The notes under the pieces are model-generated. The model had not been told where the DNA came from. It did not search any database and saw only the letters and a list, made by a program, of their open reading frames with translations. A stretch of 14,749 nucleotides of DNA. Origin: CAZEJK01 sp964512045 (lineage in GTDB: Bacteria; Acidobacteriota; Thermoanaerobaculia; Thermoanaerobaculales; Sulfomarinibacteraceae). Both the position numbers and the translations under genes were made by a program. This document shows, piece after piece, positions 1 through 9,256 of the stretch; position 1 is the stretch's first letter, and every line of letters starts with the position of its first letter. The stretch lies in contig CAZEJK010000129.1 of assembly GCA_964512045.1 (NCBI GenBank), positions 1 to 14,749 on the forward strand, read 5' to 3'.

Positions 1-2046
1 GATGACCTTCTGGTTGACGATCCTGCCGGTCAGCTTCCCTCCGCGGTGCTCGCAGCACTGGCGGACTTCGCGCCGGATCCGGGGAGCCTCGGCGTGACGG
101 CACGCCTCGTGGCTGCAGATCCGATCCACGGCTGCAGTGACCTCATCAACTCTGATGCAGCCCAAGGCGCCGTTGTGTTGGTCGAGGCGTGGGGTTGCTC
201 CAGTCAGTTCAAAGCGTCCATGGCGCAGAGTGCAGGCGCTGTCGGGCTCCTCGTGCGTCGAGCTGGACGTGGCCTGCCGTACACGCTCTTCGGCAGCACG
301 GACGAGGTGACGATTCCGGTTGCGATGGTGTCGACTGATGCGGGGGCTCTCCTCCGTGATGGCGAAGGAGTCGTCGTCACGCTGACCTCGGGGCAACGGA
401 GAGTGCGTCCCGAGCTGGCGGACAGGCTGGAAGCGCAGTCATCCCGCGGTCCGCGACGCACCGATGGGCTGCTGAAGCCAGACCTGGCTGCCCCTGGTCA
501 CGACATCACGTCAGCTCTGATTGGCACAGCCGCAGAGGTCAACGTGATGGGCGGAACCTCCATGGCCGCACCGCACGTCGCTGGTGCCGCTGCGCTGCTG
601 CGGCAGCTGCAGCCGACCTGGGGACCCGTGGAGATCAAGGCGGCCTTGGTCGGCACTGCGGTGCACGATGTCGACTCGGAGCTCGGGGGCAATGGGGGCC
701 GGATCGGACATGGCCGGGCAGGCGCCGGACGGGTGGATCTGTTCGCGGCCGCCGGAACCGAGGTGCTCGCAACGGCCGTGGATGCGGAAGGGTCGGTGAG
801 TGTGGCCTTCGGCGTGGTCGAGGTGCTCGGCACCGCTCAGCGACGGCGGTCGGTCGAGGTCTCGAACGGGTCTGCAGCCGCCGTTGACCTCGCTCTGCGT
901 TACGAAGCTCTGGCCGACGCCCCGGGTGTCGGCATCGGTGTTCCGGACTCAGTGACAGTGCCTCCCGGGGCGGTCCGGAGCTTCGAGGTGGTGTTGACCG
1001 CCGAAGCCTCCACGATGCAGCTCGCGGCCACGGATCCAAGCGCTCACCGTGAACCAGTCGAAGGTCACCTCGCCCGACATGGCGTGGCGGAGGAGAGTGG
1101 CGACCTCTGGCTGGAGGGTGAAGGCGTCCGGCTCCGGCTACCGGTGCACGCAGTGGTTCGTCCGATCGCGTCGATGCGAGCCGCAACTCCGCGGCTGGTG
1201 ACGACGCCGGGAGGGGGCAGTACACCGGTCGTGCTGACCGGTCTACAGCTCACCGGAGATGCGTCGTCTCCGCCGGTCCGTTCCCTCCTCAGCGCGTTCG
1301 AGCTCGCGGAGTCGAGCCCGGACGAGCCGGACTCGAACAGCCCGTACGATGCAGGTGATCTGCGCTACCTCGGCGTCGCCAGCGATGTGGCTGGTCGTGG
1401 TCCGGAGCTGGCGACGGTCAGCTTCGGCGTGGTCGCCCACGCGCCGTGGACGAGCCCCAACCAAATGTCTGCCATCATCTGGATCGACGGAGACGAGGAC
1501 GGGGAGGACGATGCCGCAGTGTTCACGTCGGTGCAGCTCACGGGAAACGGCTCGGCTTCGGATGCGGTCGGTGTGTTCTTGTACAACGCTGCCACGGGCC
1601 GGTCGAGCTGGCAGGGCTACTGGAACGGACCGTCGCCTACCGAGCTGGACACGGCGCCGTTCCTGACCTCGGCGATGGTGCTCCCGGTTCGTCTGGCCGA
1701 CCTGGTGTCGGTCATCGGCGGTACGGAGTTCTCCTACCGCCTGGAGCTGTACGCCAAGGAAGCCTCGACGACTCAGCTGGTGGAGACCAGCAGCGTGCAC
1801 CGATTCGATGCCAGCCGACCCGCACTGCGGTTCGGTGCGGCCGTGACTCCGGCGCCGTACTGGCCCGACGAGCCCGGCCAGGCCGTGGTCGTGACCCCCG
1901 ACGCCGATCGACTCCTGGAGACGGGAGTCTCCTCGCTGCTCCTCATCCACCACCACAACTCCGAGGCCGAGCGGGCCGAGCTGGTGCCAGTCTCCGTGGT
2001 CGACCCCGCCGAGCGGGCGCCGCGCGGCGCCTCCGGGCGGCCGTAG
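1..2046 (+). CDS. Subtilisin-family (S8) serine protease with PA insert, 5' end missing
   Basis: Secreted endopeptidase of the subtilase family, cut by the left window edge: the frame is open from base 1 and 681 codons plus TAG are visible. The first part (about residues 20-125) reads as a PA (protease-associated) domain, which in this family sits between the catalytic His and Ser. The catalytic Ser follows in the classic GTSMAAPHVAG motif, with its Ser codon at 559-561, preceded by SSRGP and KPDLAAPG, the usual lead-in to the nucleophile. The Asp and His of the triad, the propeptide and the signal peptide must lie upstream. About 495 residues follow the Ser: an Fn3-like beta region and an acidic beta-rich C-terminal module (WIDGDEDGEDD) of unknown role, with no transmembrane anchor or obvious sorting signal. 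A GTG at 46 is only an internal codon. Family call is secure; substrate is unknown. Confidence 0.93.
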   Translation, partial: DDLLVDDPAGQLPSAVLAALADFAPDPGSLGVTARLVAADPIHGCSDLINSDAAQGAVVLVEAWGCSSQFKASMAQSAGAVGLLVRRAGRGLPYTLFGSTDEVTIPVAMVSTDAGALLRDGEGVVVTLTSGQRRVRPELADRLEAQSSRGPRRTDGLLKPDLAAPGHDITSALIGTAAEVNVMGGTSMAAPHVAGAAALLRQLQPTWGPVEIKAALVGTAVHDVDSELGGNGGRIGHGRAGAGRVDLFAAAGTEVLATAVDAEGSVSVAFGVVEVLGTAQRRRSVEVSNGSAAAVDLALRYEALADAPGVGIGVPDSVTVPPGAVRSFEVVLTAEASTMQLAATDPSAHREPVEGHLARHGVAEESGDLWLEGEGVRLRLPVHAVVRPIASMRAATPRLVTTPGGGSTPVVLTGLQLTGDASSPPVRSLLSAFELAESSPDEPDSNSPYDAGDLRYLGVASDVAGRGPELATVSFGVVAHAPWTSPNQMSAIIWIDGDEDGEDDAAVFTSVQLTGNGSASDAVGVFLYNAATGRSSWQGYWNGPSPTELDTAPFLTSAMVLPVRLADLVSVIGGTEFSYRLELYAKEASTTQLVETSSVHRFDASRPALRFGAAVTPAPYWPDEPGQAVVVTPDADRLLETGVSSLLLIHHHNSEAERAELVPVSVVDPAERAPRGASGRP

Positions 2047-2121
2047 GACGGCGGTCCGCCTCCGTCCCGGCGTCGACCGGCCATGGTCCAGAACGATGCT
2101 CCCGCCGCGGAACGCGACGGG

Positions 2122-2157
2122 AGAAGAAAAAAGCAGCCCGGCGGGCGCCGGGCTGCT
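2122..2157 (-). terminator. Rho-independent terminator of the prolyl oligopeptidase gene
   Basis: An 11-bp perfect inverted repeat (AGCAGCCCGGC at 2132-2142 and GCCGGGCTGCT at 2147-2157) encloses a 4-nt loop. Read on the minus strand it is followed by a run of six T, then CTTCTC. It lies about 30 nt past the stop codon of the minus-strand peptidase gene. No T-run follows on the plus strand, so it should stop only leftward transcription and not the converging subtilase gene. Confidence 0.9.
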
Positions 2158-2189
2158 GGTGCTCTCGCGATGGCTCTCGGATCTCTGCG

Positions 2190-4319
2190 CTACTGTGAGC
2201 CGAGCTGCCAGCTCAGGAACGCGAGGATCTCGACGCCGTCCTCGATCTGCTGCTCGACCGGCATGCCACCGGAGTGACCGGCCTTGGTGTGGTAGCGGAG
2301 CATGATCGGGTTGTCGCTGCCGTTGTTGGCCTGCACCATCGCCGTCATCTTGCGCGCATGCAGGGGCGCTACGCGCGTGTCGCCGTCACCGGTGATGAAC
2401 AGGGTGGCGGGGTAGGCGACGTCGGGCTCCACGTTGTGGTATGGGGAGTAGCCGTGCAGCCACTCGAGCTGCTCGGGATCCTCGCTCGAGCCGTACTCGG
2501 GGACCCAGAACCGGGCCACCAGGAACTGGTGGTAGCGGACCATGTCGAGCAGGGGGTACACGCAGATCACGGCCTGCATGAGCTCTGGCCGCTGTGTCAT
2601 CGCTGCGCCGACGAGCAGGCCGCCGTTGGAGCCGCCCATGATGCCGAGGTGCTCGGAGGACGTGTACTGCCGATCGATCAGATGGTCGAGCACCGCGTAC
2701 AGGTCATCGAACGTGTTCTGCTTGCTCTCGAGCATGCCGGCGCGGTGCCACTCCTCGCCGAACTCGCCGCCGCCGCGCAGGTTGGCGAGCACATACACGC
2801 CACCTCGCTGGACCCACAGCGCCCGAGTGCCGTTGAAGTACGGGGTCATGGTGGCGTTGAAGCCGCCGTAGCCGAACACCAGGGTGGGCTGGGCGCCATC
2901 GAGCTCCATGTCCTTCCGGTGGACGATGAACATCGGCACCTTGGTTCCGTCCTGCGATGTTGCCCACTCCTGCTTCACGGTGATCGCGTCGGAGTCGATC
3001 GGGACGTCGATGTCGGCCCAGACCTGCTGTTCACCGCTGGCCAGGTCGTAGCGGTAGATGGTGGACGGGACGTGGAACGACGAGTAGCTGTAGAACACCT
3101 CGTTGGAGTCCCACTGACCGGAGAAGCCGCCCACTGCGCCGATGAAGTCGAAGCTGAGCTCGCGCACCGGCGTTCCATCCATCTCGACGATCCGCACCTC
3201 GGTCTGGACGTCGCGGAGGTACTGGGCGATGATCCGCCCGCCAGCAACCGAGACTTCTTCCAGGACCGCATCGCTCTCGGGAAGCACCTCGATCCAGCTG
3301 TCGAGTGTGGGCGAGCTGAGGTCGGCGCGCATGACACGCCGCTTGGGTGCATCGAGATCGGTCGAGATGACGATCGCGGAGCCGGCGAACTGGGCCTGCG
3401 ACCGGCTGGCTCCGTCGTCGATCATGGTGACCCACGGTCCGTCGTTGGCGAGGTTCTTCAGGTGGAGGCTCATCGGGCCAGAGGAGCCGTCGATGACGTG
3501 GGCCAGGAGCCAGCTGCCGTCATCGGAAAGCTGCGCGTACGCGATCTTCTCCGGACCGAGATCGCTGCCGAGCAGCACGGGGTCGGCGCCGGTCTCGGTT
3601 CCGAACCGGTGGTAGAGGACGCGCGGTCCTTCAGCGGTGAACTTCGAGTAGTACACGCCGGTCAGATCCGGAGTGATCTCGATCCCCCAGTTGCGACCAC
3701 GGGGGAGCCTGTCTGCGAGCTCCTCGCCGCTGTCCACGTCGAGGAACCGGACCTCGGTCTCGTCCACACCGCCTTCGCGCACGGAGTAGGCCAGCATGGC
3801 GCCGTCGGCCGAGATATCGGCGATGGAGACGCTGGTGGTGTGGTCCTCGCTCCAGGGGTTGGGATCGATCAGGAGCTGCTCCTCGCCCTCGATCCCCGAG
3901 CGCATCCAGATCGAGGACTGCTCCTCGTCAGCGGCACGCTTCGAGTAGAAGTACCGGTCGCCACGCTCGCGCGGGACCGACACACTGTCGATCTTGATCA
4001 TCTGGGTCACGAGTGTGCGCAGCTCGTCCTGGCCGGGGACCTGCTCGAGAATCGTGTCGGTGTAGCGGTTCTGCTGCTCGATCCACTCGCGCGTCTCCGG
4101 CGCCTGCTGATCCTCGAGCCAGCGGTACGGATCGGCCACCGTGACCCCGTGCAGCTCCTCGACGATGTCCTCGGAGCGGGTGTCGGGTGGCGGTGGCACA
4201 TCGACCTGCACACTCGGTGCGGACTGCGCACAGCCCACGATCCCTGCCATCAGTCCGAGGGTTCCAGCCACGACGGCGAGCCTGCTCGCTCGCCACGGTC
4301 GCACTACCAGTCTTCTCAT
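2190..4319 (-). CDS. Prolyl oligopeptidase (S9A), predicted lipoprotein
   Basis: Serine peptidase that in this family cleaves short peptides after proline (EC 3.4.21.26 type), 709 aa, close to the usual length of about 700. The N-terminus is basic (MRRLVVRP), then a hydrophobic stretch and a lipobox IVGC with Cys30, so a lipid-anchored, envelope-facing enzyme is predicted. Residues about 50-430 form the beta-propeller, opening with the typical ADPYRWLED motif. The alpha/beta-hydrolase part carries the whole triad: Ser564 in GGSNGG, Asp647 in GDGDTRV and His682 in KAGHSGG. Arg649 matches the substrate-binding Arg of the porcine enzyme. The frame stays open far upstream, but the start at 4319 has GGAGG 8 nt before the ATG and gives the signal peptide; the in-frame ATG at 4334 lacks a site. 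It is divergent from copA and ends at its own terminator. Confidence 0.95.
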   Translation of the reverse strand: MRRLVVRPWRASRLAVVAGTLGLMAGIVGCAQSAPSVQVDVPPPPDTRSEDIVEELHGVTVADPYRWLEDQQAPETREWIEQQNRYTDTILEQVPGQDELRTLVTQMIKIDSVSVPRERGDRYFYSKRAADEEQSSIWMRSGIEGEEQLLIDPNPWSEDHTTSVSIADISADGAMLAYSVREGGVDETEVRFLDVDSGEELADRLPRGRNWGIEITPDLTGVYYSKFTAEGPRVLYHRFGTETGADPVLLGSDLGPEKIAYAQLSDDGSWLLAHVIDGSSGPMSLHLKNLANDGPWVTMIDDGASRSQAQFAGSAIVISTDLDAPKRRVMRADLSSPTLDSWIEVLPESDAVLEEVSVAGGRIIAQYLRDVQTEVRIVEMDGTPVRELSFDFIGAVGGFSGQWDSNEVFYSYSSFHVPSTIYRYDLASGEQQVWADIDVPIDSDAITVKQEWATSQDGTKVPMFIVHRKDMELDGAQPTLVFGYGGFNATMTPYFNGTRALWVQRGGVYVLANLRGGGEFGEEWHRAGMLESKQNTFDDLYAVLDHLIDRQYTSSEHLGIMGGSNGGLLVGAAMTQRPELMQAVICVYPLLDMVRYHQFLVARFWVPEYGSSEDPEQLEWLHGYSPYHNVEPDVAYPATLFITGDGDTRVAPLHARKMTAMVQANNGSDNPIMLRYHTKAGHSGGMPVEQQIEDGVEILAFLSWQLGSQ

Positions 4320-4502
4320 GCGCGTTGCCTCCATCTTATGCGTCTTCGAGCTGTTCTCAGGCGCCCGGCGACCACTGGAACTGACCCAGTGGCGCCGAGT
4401 AGCCCCCAGAGTGTACGACAACGCGCCGTTCGGGTTGCATCTCGAGCCTGCGATCGCAATTGTCCGCTCGGTGCAGCTGTTGCACGGTCTGTGGGAGGCG
4501 AT
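4320..4502. promoter_or_regulatory. Divergent intergenic region between peptidase and copA
   Basis: This 183-nt gap must hold the promoters of both divergent genes. I found no confident -35/-10 pair. The best plus-strand candidate, TTGCAT at 4436 and AATTGT 17 nt later, matches the consensus at only three of six positions in each box. No recognisable CsoR or CueR box is visible. The one clear structure is the inverted repeat listed separately at 4367-4396. Confidence 0.4.
4367..4396. promoter_or_regulatory. Bulged inverted repeat, possible operator
   Basis: CCACTGG (4372-4378) and CCAGTGG (4386-4392) are perfect reverse complements around a 7-nt spacer. The pairing extends outward as GGCG (4367-4370) with CGCC (4393-4396) if A4371 is bulged. 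It lies about 50 nt before the peptidase start and 107 nt before the copA start. It could be a regulator site for either gene or a hairpin in the peptidase leader. There is no T-run, so it is not a terminator. Confidence 0.4.
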
Positions 4503-7018
4503 GTGACTGCAACGAGACCGCATACGGATCACGAAGCTGACGCTCCACCTTCGGTCGAGCGATCGGCGGCGCGGACTCTCCGGCTGCCGGTCGAGGGCAT
4601 GGAGTGCGCCGCGTGCGCAGCCCGGATCGAGCGTCGCCTCGGGATGATCGAGGGCATCCGGTCCGCAGCCGTGAACCTGCCGGGAGCGTTCGCAACCATC
4701 GAGCACGATCCCGATACAGTGAGCGCGGGTGAGATCGTCGAGACGATCGAGAAGCTCGGCTTCGAGGTGCCGCCGCGCACGGTCCGGCTGCGGATCAGCG
4801 GCATGAGCTGCGCGACGTGTGTGGGCCGCATCGAACGGCGGCTCGGCGAGCTGGACGGAGTGGTCGATGTGACCGCGAACCTGGCCGACGGCTCGGCAAC
4901 GATGACCACGTCGCCAGGGCGGGTGACGGAAGGTGACCTTGTGCGCGCCGTGGAGGAACTCGGATACGGCGCCACCGTCAGCTCGCAAAGGGAGCCTCAG
5001 AGCACAGAGGACGCCGAGCGAAGAGGGGAGTGGAACCTCGCACTGCTGTCGGCGCTGTGTACCATCCCGCTGTTCGTTCAGGGAATGATCTTCCACCCCC
5101 TCGGTCTCCAGCTACCGTTGCTGTCGAGCCCGTGGTTCCAGCTCGTCCTTGCGACGGTCGTCCAGGTCGTAGCAGGAGCGGGGTTCTACCGTCGGGCGTG
5201 GGCGGCTGCCCGCGGTGGTGGCGCCAACATGGACACGCTCGTGTCGCTGGGAACGACCGCCGCGTACGGCTACAGCGTGACCAGCGTCGTCCGTGGCAGT
5301 GGCGACATCTACTTCGAAGCCNNNNNNNNNNCGCCGTGGTCCTCACCCTGGTGCTCGTCGGCAAGACCCTGGAGCATCGCGCCACAGGCCGCGCGTCTGC
5401 GGCCATTCGAGCGCTGATCGATCTGTCGCCGCGTACGGCCCGGGTTCGGCGCGACGGGGAGCTGATCGAGCTGCCCGCGGATCAGGTGGCCGTGGGCGAC
5501 ACCGTGGTGGTGCGGCCGGGAGAGCGGATCCCGGTCGATGGGGATGTGCAGGCCGGCGCCTCCGCCGTGGACGAGTCGATGCTCACTGGCGAAAGCCTCC
5601 CCGTCGACAAGGAGGCAGGCGATCCGGTCGCAGGAGGTACGCTCAACGGTCACGGCAGTCTCGAGGTGCTGGCGACTCGCGTCGGAGCAGACACCGCGAT
5701 CGCGCGCATCATCCGCCTCGTAGAGGAGGCCCAGGGTTCCAAAGCGCCGGTGCAGCGACTGGCGGACGTGGTGGCCGGGTACTTCGTGCCGGCGGTGGTG
5801 GGCGTGGCACTGCTCGCCCTGATCGGTTGGGGCTTCCTCGCTGGCTCGTGGGCGGCCGGCTTCTGGGCGATGGTCGCAGTCCTGGTGGTGGCGTGCCCGT
5901 GCGCTCTCGGGCTGGCGACCCCGACGGCGGTGATGGTGGGGACGGGTCTCGGCGCCGAGCGGGGGATCCTGATCCGCGGTGGGGCGCGGCTGGAGCGCGC
6001 TGCGCGGCTCGACACCGTGATCCTCGACAAGACCGGAACGGTGACCTCCGGTGCGCCGCAGCTCGGCGAGGTCGTTGCCTCCCCAGGGTGGAGTGAAGAC
6101 GCAATCCTCCGGTTGGCTGCGGCGGCCGAGAGCCGATCGGAGCATCCGATCGCCGGCGCCATCGTGGAAGGAGCGCACAGCCGTGGCATCGAGCCCCCCG
6201 AGCCTTCGGCGTTTCAGGCGGCGGTTGGCGCCGGAGTTGAGGCCACGGTGGACGGTTATCGGGTTCTGGTCGGCGCCCCGCGACTGTTGGTGCGTCACGG
6301 AGCTTCTCTGGACTCGGTCAGGGAGGCACTCCGTCGCGTGGAGTCGAGCGGCGCCACCGCTATCGTGGTCGCGGTGGACGGTTCAGCTGCCGGCGTCGTC
6401 GGCGTGGCGGACAGCGTTGCGGACGGGGCGGTGGACGCCGTGAGACGTTTGCATGAGCTCGGTCTGTCCGTCCGCATGGTCACCGGTGATAGCGGGCGAG
6501 CAGCGCAGGCGGTCGCGGAGCAGGTGGGGATCGATGCCGTCTCGGCGGAGGTCGTACCGGAGGAGAAGGCAAAGGTCGTCAACCGGCTTCGGGAGGCCGG
6601 CGCCGTGGTGGCCATGGTCGGCGACGGTATCAACGATGCTCCGGCGCTGGCGGCGGCGGACGTGGGGTTTGCCATCGGTACCGGAACTGACGTGGCCATC
6701 GAAGCCGGCGACATCACGCTGGTGTCTGGTGACCTGAACGGCGTGCCGGAGGCGATCCGGCTCGCACGGTCGACGCTGCGAACGATCCACCTCAACCTGT
6801 TCTGGGCGTTCATCTACAACGTGCTGGGGATACCGCTGGCCGCACTCGGGCTGCTGTCTCCGATGATTGCCGGGGCGGCGATGGCGTTCAGCTCGGTCTC
6901 CGTGGTCTCGAACTCTCTGCTGCTGCGCAGGCGGTTCGGTTCGGATCGTGGTCGTAGGGAGAAGTCTCGAGCAGAGGTCAGCACCGCGAACGCTCCTGCT
7001 CCGGCCGGGCAGGGGTAG
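4503..7018 (+). CDS. copA: Copper-exporting P1B-type ATPase CopA (contains assembly gap)
   Basis: Pumps Cu+ out of the cytoplasm using ATP (P1B-1 type). Two N-terminal heavy-metal domains carry GMECAAC (Cys35/Cys38) and GMSCATC (Cys103/Cys106). Then come the membrane segments, the actuator TGES, the membrane CPC motif (codons 5894-5902), the phosphorylated Asp in DKTGT (codon 6026), the SEHP motif and GDGIND (from 6620). The late membrane segments contain YN and MAFSS, the residues expected for Cu+ selectivity. Length is about 835 aa, normal for a two-domain CopA. The GTG start at 4503 has GGGAGG at 4493-4498; a GTG at 4491 is also in frame but lacks a site. The frame changes across the N run at 5322-5331, which is best explained by an arbitrary gap length and not a mutation, because the flanks join as YFEA-x-AVV as in other CopA proteins. 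It is followed by copZ. Confidence 0.95.
5322..5331. other. Assembly gap (10 N) inside copA
   Basis: Ten undetermined bases. The codon before the gap ends exactly at 5321 (GCC, Ala). After the gap one base (C5332) precedes the next in-frame codon at 5333. The gene is therefore in frame only if the true gap is 2 nt modulo 3. One missing residue, a 2-nt gap, would give the usual family spacing. The 10-N size looks like a placeholder. Confidence 0.95.
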
Positions 7019-7086
7019 CGCTCTACGCGAGTTCCGTGTACGCTCGGTGGCTGACGACCCCACACGCGGGGATGTGGAGGCCCGGC

Positions 7087-7302
7087 ATGGCAAAGACCAC
7101 GCTCACGATCTCGGGAATGTCCTGCGGAAAGTGTCGCGCTGCGGTGACCAAGGCGCTCGAGGGCACCACCGGCGTCCGCGACGCCATGGTGGACCTGGAC
7201 AACGGGACCGCAGAGGTGGACTTCGAGCCGGCGCAGGTGTCCGTCGAGGACATGATCACCGCCGTCGTGAACGCCGGTTACCAGGCATCGCAAGCGAGCT
7301 GA
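7087..7302 (+). CDS. copZ: CopZ-like copper chaperone (single HMA domain)
   Basis: A 71-aa cytosolic protein that is one heavy-metal-associated domain, the standard size of CopZ/Atx1-type chaperones that bind Cu+ and pass it to CopA. The metal site is GMSCGKC near residues 10-16 (CxxC with Gly-Lys between). The rest follows the beta-alpha-beta-beta-alpha-beta pattern with an ending like other domains of this family (VNAGYQA). The ATG at 7087 has GGAGG at 7076-7080, 6 nt upstream. An in-frame ORF extends further up to 7036 but without a site or family-like sequence. It starts 68 nt after copA stops on the same strand, so co-transcription and a shared role in copper handling are likely. The metal is inferred from the neighbour; the domain alone could also bind other soft metals. 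Confidence 0.88.
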   Translation: MAKTTLTISGMSCGKCRAAVTKALEGTTGVRDAMVDLDNGTAEVDFEPAQVSVEDMITAVVNAGYQASQAS

Positions 7303-7347
7303 AGACGAGGCGATCTGCTCCCCGCAGGTCCCCCTCCCGGAGGCAGC

Positions 7348-8802
7348 GTGTCCAGACCGAACGATCGGCGTGCAAAGATCATCTGCACCCTCGGTCCCGC
7401 GAGCAGCAGCCGCGAGCGGATCCGCGCGCTCGTCGAGGCCGGCATGGACGTGGCTCGGCTCAACTTCTCCCACGGCACCCACGAGACACACCGCCGGCTG
7501 ATCACCACGGTTCGCGAGGTCGCCGACGAGGTCGGACGGCCGGTCGGTATTCTGCAAGACCTGCAAGGACCGAAGATCCGGCTCGGCACGTTCGTGGGCG
7601 GCGGCGCCCGGCTCACCGCCGGTGATGAGTTCGAGCTGACGCTGGACGATGCTCCCGGCAGCAGTGGGCACGCACAGATCCACTTCCCCGAGCTCCTGGA
7701 CGCGGTCGAGCCGGGCGACCCGGTGCTGCTGAACGACGGCCGCGTCGAGCTCGAGGTCCAAGCCCTGCACGCGAGATCGGTGGCCTGCCGGGTCGTTCAC
7801 GGCGGGCCGTTGCGATCCCGAAGCGGTGTCAACCTCCCGGGCCGGGCGCTCCCGATCGAGCTGCCGACCGTCAAGGACCGGCGCGATCTGGAGCTCGGCG
7901 TCGCCAACGGTGTCGACATGGTCGCGCTGTCGTTCGTGCAGCATCCGGACGATGTGCCACGTACCCGTTCCGAGATCCAACGGCTTGGCGGCACGCAGCC
8001 GGTGATCGCCAAGATCGAGCGGCCGCAGGCGGTCGCCGCGCTCGACGAGATCCTGCACTCGGCGGATGGCATCATGGTGGCCCGCGGCGACCTCGGTGTG
8101 GAGATGCGTGTCGAGGAGGTCCCTCCCATCCAGAAGCGGATCATCGCGCGCTGCAACCAGCTTGGCATCCCGGTGATCACTGCGACGCAGATGCTCGACT
8201 CGATGGTATCGGCGCCCCATCCCACCAGGGCCGAGGCCTCCGATGTCGCCAACGCCATTCTCGACGGCTCCGATGCGGTCATGCTCTCCGGTGAGACTGC
8301 CGCAGGGGAGTTCCCCGTCGAGGCTGTGGCGACCATGGCGCGGATCATCAGGATCACCGAGGCAAGCTGTGCCGGCAACCGATCCGCGAGCGTGGACTTC
8401 GAGGCGCTCGATGCCGAGGAGCAGAGCCCGTCGGTGGCGATCGGCTACGCCGCCCGGCAGACGGCGAGCCTGGTGGATGCGAGCGCCATCCTCTGTCTGA
8501 CCCAGTCCGGCACCACAGCCAGCATGATCTCCCGCTTCCGACCGGAGACGCCGATCCTGGCGGTGACACCCTCGACCACCACGCTGCGTCGGATCGCGCT
8601 GCTGTGGGGCGTTCAAGGATTCCTCGTGGAGGAAGGGTTCGGCGGCGACAACCTGGACGAGGCGGTCCAGGTGATCATGGACCGGATGGTGGACCTGGGC
8701 GCCGTCGATCCAGGCGCAACCCTGGTCATCACCGCCGGCGTACCGTTCGCGGCTCGTCGCGGCACGAACATGCTGCGGGTGGAGTCTGCCCCGCAACGGT
8801 GA
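7348..8802 (+). CDS. pyk: Pyruvate kinase
   Basis: Catalyses phosphoenolpyruvate plus ADP to pyruvate plus ATP, the last step of glycolysis, in the cytoplasm. It is 484 aa, the usual bacterial length. Signature segments appear in order: KIICTLGPAS (10-19), RLNFSHG (37-43), LQDLQGPKIR (69-78) before the B domain, then IAKIERPQ with the active-site Lys222 and metal ligand Glu224, ARGDLG with Asp248, and TATQMLDSM (278-286) followed by PTRAE and SDAVMLSGETA. The C-terminal allosteric domain is present (SGTTAS near the effector-loop position). The GTG start at 7348 has GGAGG at 7339-7343, only 4 nt away, the same short spacing as copA. It begins 45 nt after copZ on the same strand and may be read from the copper transcript, though a functional link is not evident. 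Confidence 0.97.
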   Translation: MSRPNDRRAKIICTLGPASSSRERIRALVEAGMDVARLNFSHGTHETHRRLITTVREVADEVGRPVGILQDLQGPKIRLGTFVGGGARLTAGDEFELTLDDAPGSSGHAQIHFPELLDAVEPGDPVLLNDGRVELEVQALHARSVACRVVHGGPLRSRSGVNLPGRALPIELPTVKDRRDLELGVANGVDMVALSFVQHPDDVPRTRSEIQRLGGTQPVIAKIERPQAVAALDEILHSADGIMVARGDLGVEMRVEEVPPIQKRIIARCNQLGIPVITATQMLDSMVSAPHPTRAEASDVANAILDGSDAVMLSGETAAGEFPVEAVATMARIIRITEASCAGNRSASVDFEALDAEEQSPSVAIGYAARQTASLVDASAILCLTQSGTTASMISRFRPETPILAVTPSTTTLRRIALLWGVQGFLVEEGFGGDNLDEAVQVIMDRMVDLGAVDPGATLVITAGVPFAARRGTNMLRVESAPQR

Positions 8803-8811
8803 GGCGCCTCA
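8800..8811. repeat. 12-bp perfect palindrome over the pyk stop codon
   Basis: TGAGGCGCCTCA reads the same on both strands and begins with the TGA stop of pyk. It has no loop and no T-run, so it is not a usual terminator. It could be a protein-binding site or chance in GC-rich DNA. Confidence 0.4.
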
Positions 8812-9256
8812 GCGAGAAGTCCCGAGAGAGAACCTCAGCAGCTCAAGACTCCGTATCCTCGAAGGCTTGTCAAGTCCTGACGACCTGCGCCGGAAGCCGA
8901 GGGCCGGGTTCCGGCTGCCGGGATCGGGACCGAGACCTGATCCGGGTGCGGGGCCAAGGCGGTACGCCGCTGCTCGTGCGGGCGAACAGCCGTCTCTGCA
9001 GAAGGCGCTGTATGCGAGGCTGACCGTGTGACGTGCCAGCGGATACCTGACCAGTCACAAACGCCGTCATCTCGACCGAGCTTTCGTGTGGCTCCGGGTT
9101 GCGGTGTTGCAGTCGGGTTTTCTGATGCTCCGAAGAACATGGCGAGTGGAGAGATCCCGAGGGAGAACCGGCAGCTGACACCAGCTGGCCGCCTCCGCGG
9201 CCCGGCAGAACTTCGTTGCGCTTGCACCGTATCTTTCCCGGATGGAGGAGGATCTC
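8803..9256. other. 454-nt gene-free stretch upstream of the PD40 gene
   Basis: No ORF in either direction looks like a protein; a 130-codon minus-strand frame (8835-9227) has shadow-like composition and no recognisable motif. The stretch holds GCCGGAA (8889-8895) paired with TTCCGGC (8909-8915), a hairpin without a T-run. Near its right end are two adjacent stem-loops: CAGCTG at 9172-9177 with 9182-9187, and GGCCGC (9187-9192) with GCGGCC (9197-9202) around CTCC. These lie 55-85 nt before the PD40 start and could be leader structure or a regulator site. No convincing promoter was found. Confidence 0.5.

Noticed and set aside
2274..4502. Very long plus-strand open frame opposite the prolyl oligopeptidase, running into copA
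   Set aside because: It is the antisense shadow of a high-GC gene with strong third-position bias. It has no family-like sequence, and the true copA start at 4503 has its own ribosome binding site.
4335..5096. Minus-strand N-terminal extension of the prolyl oligopeptidase
   Set aside because: It would overlap copA in antisense and bury the lipoprotein signal peptide. The start at 4319 has a good ribosome binding site.
5319..5335. Frameshift or pseudogene call for copA
   Set aside because: The frame change coincides exactly with the N run, and all catalytic motifs on both sides are intact.
6814..8796. 660-codon minus-strand frame opposite pyk and copZ
   Set aside because: It is antisense to two clearly real genes, has low-complexity His/Arg/Asp-rich composition and no motif.
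8889..8915. Hairpin after pyk as a terminator
   Set aside because: The stem is 7 bp with a 13-nt loop, no T-run follows, and it lies almost 90 nt past the stop codon.
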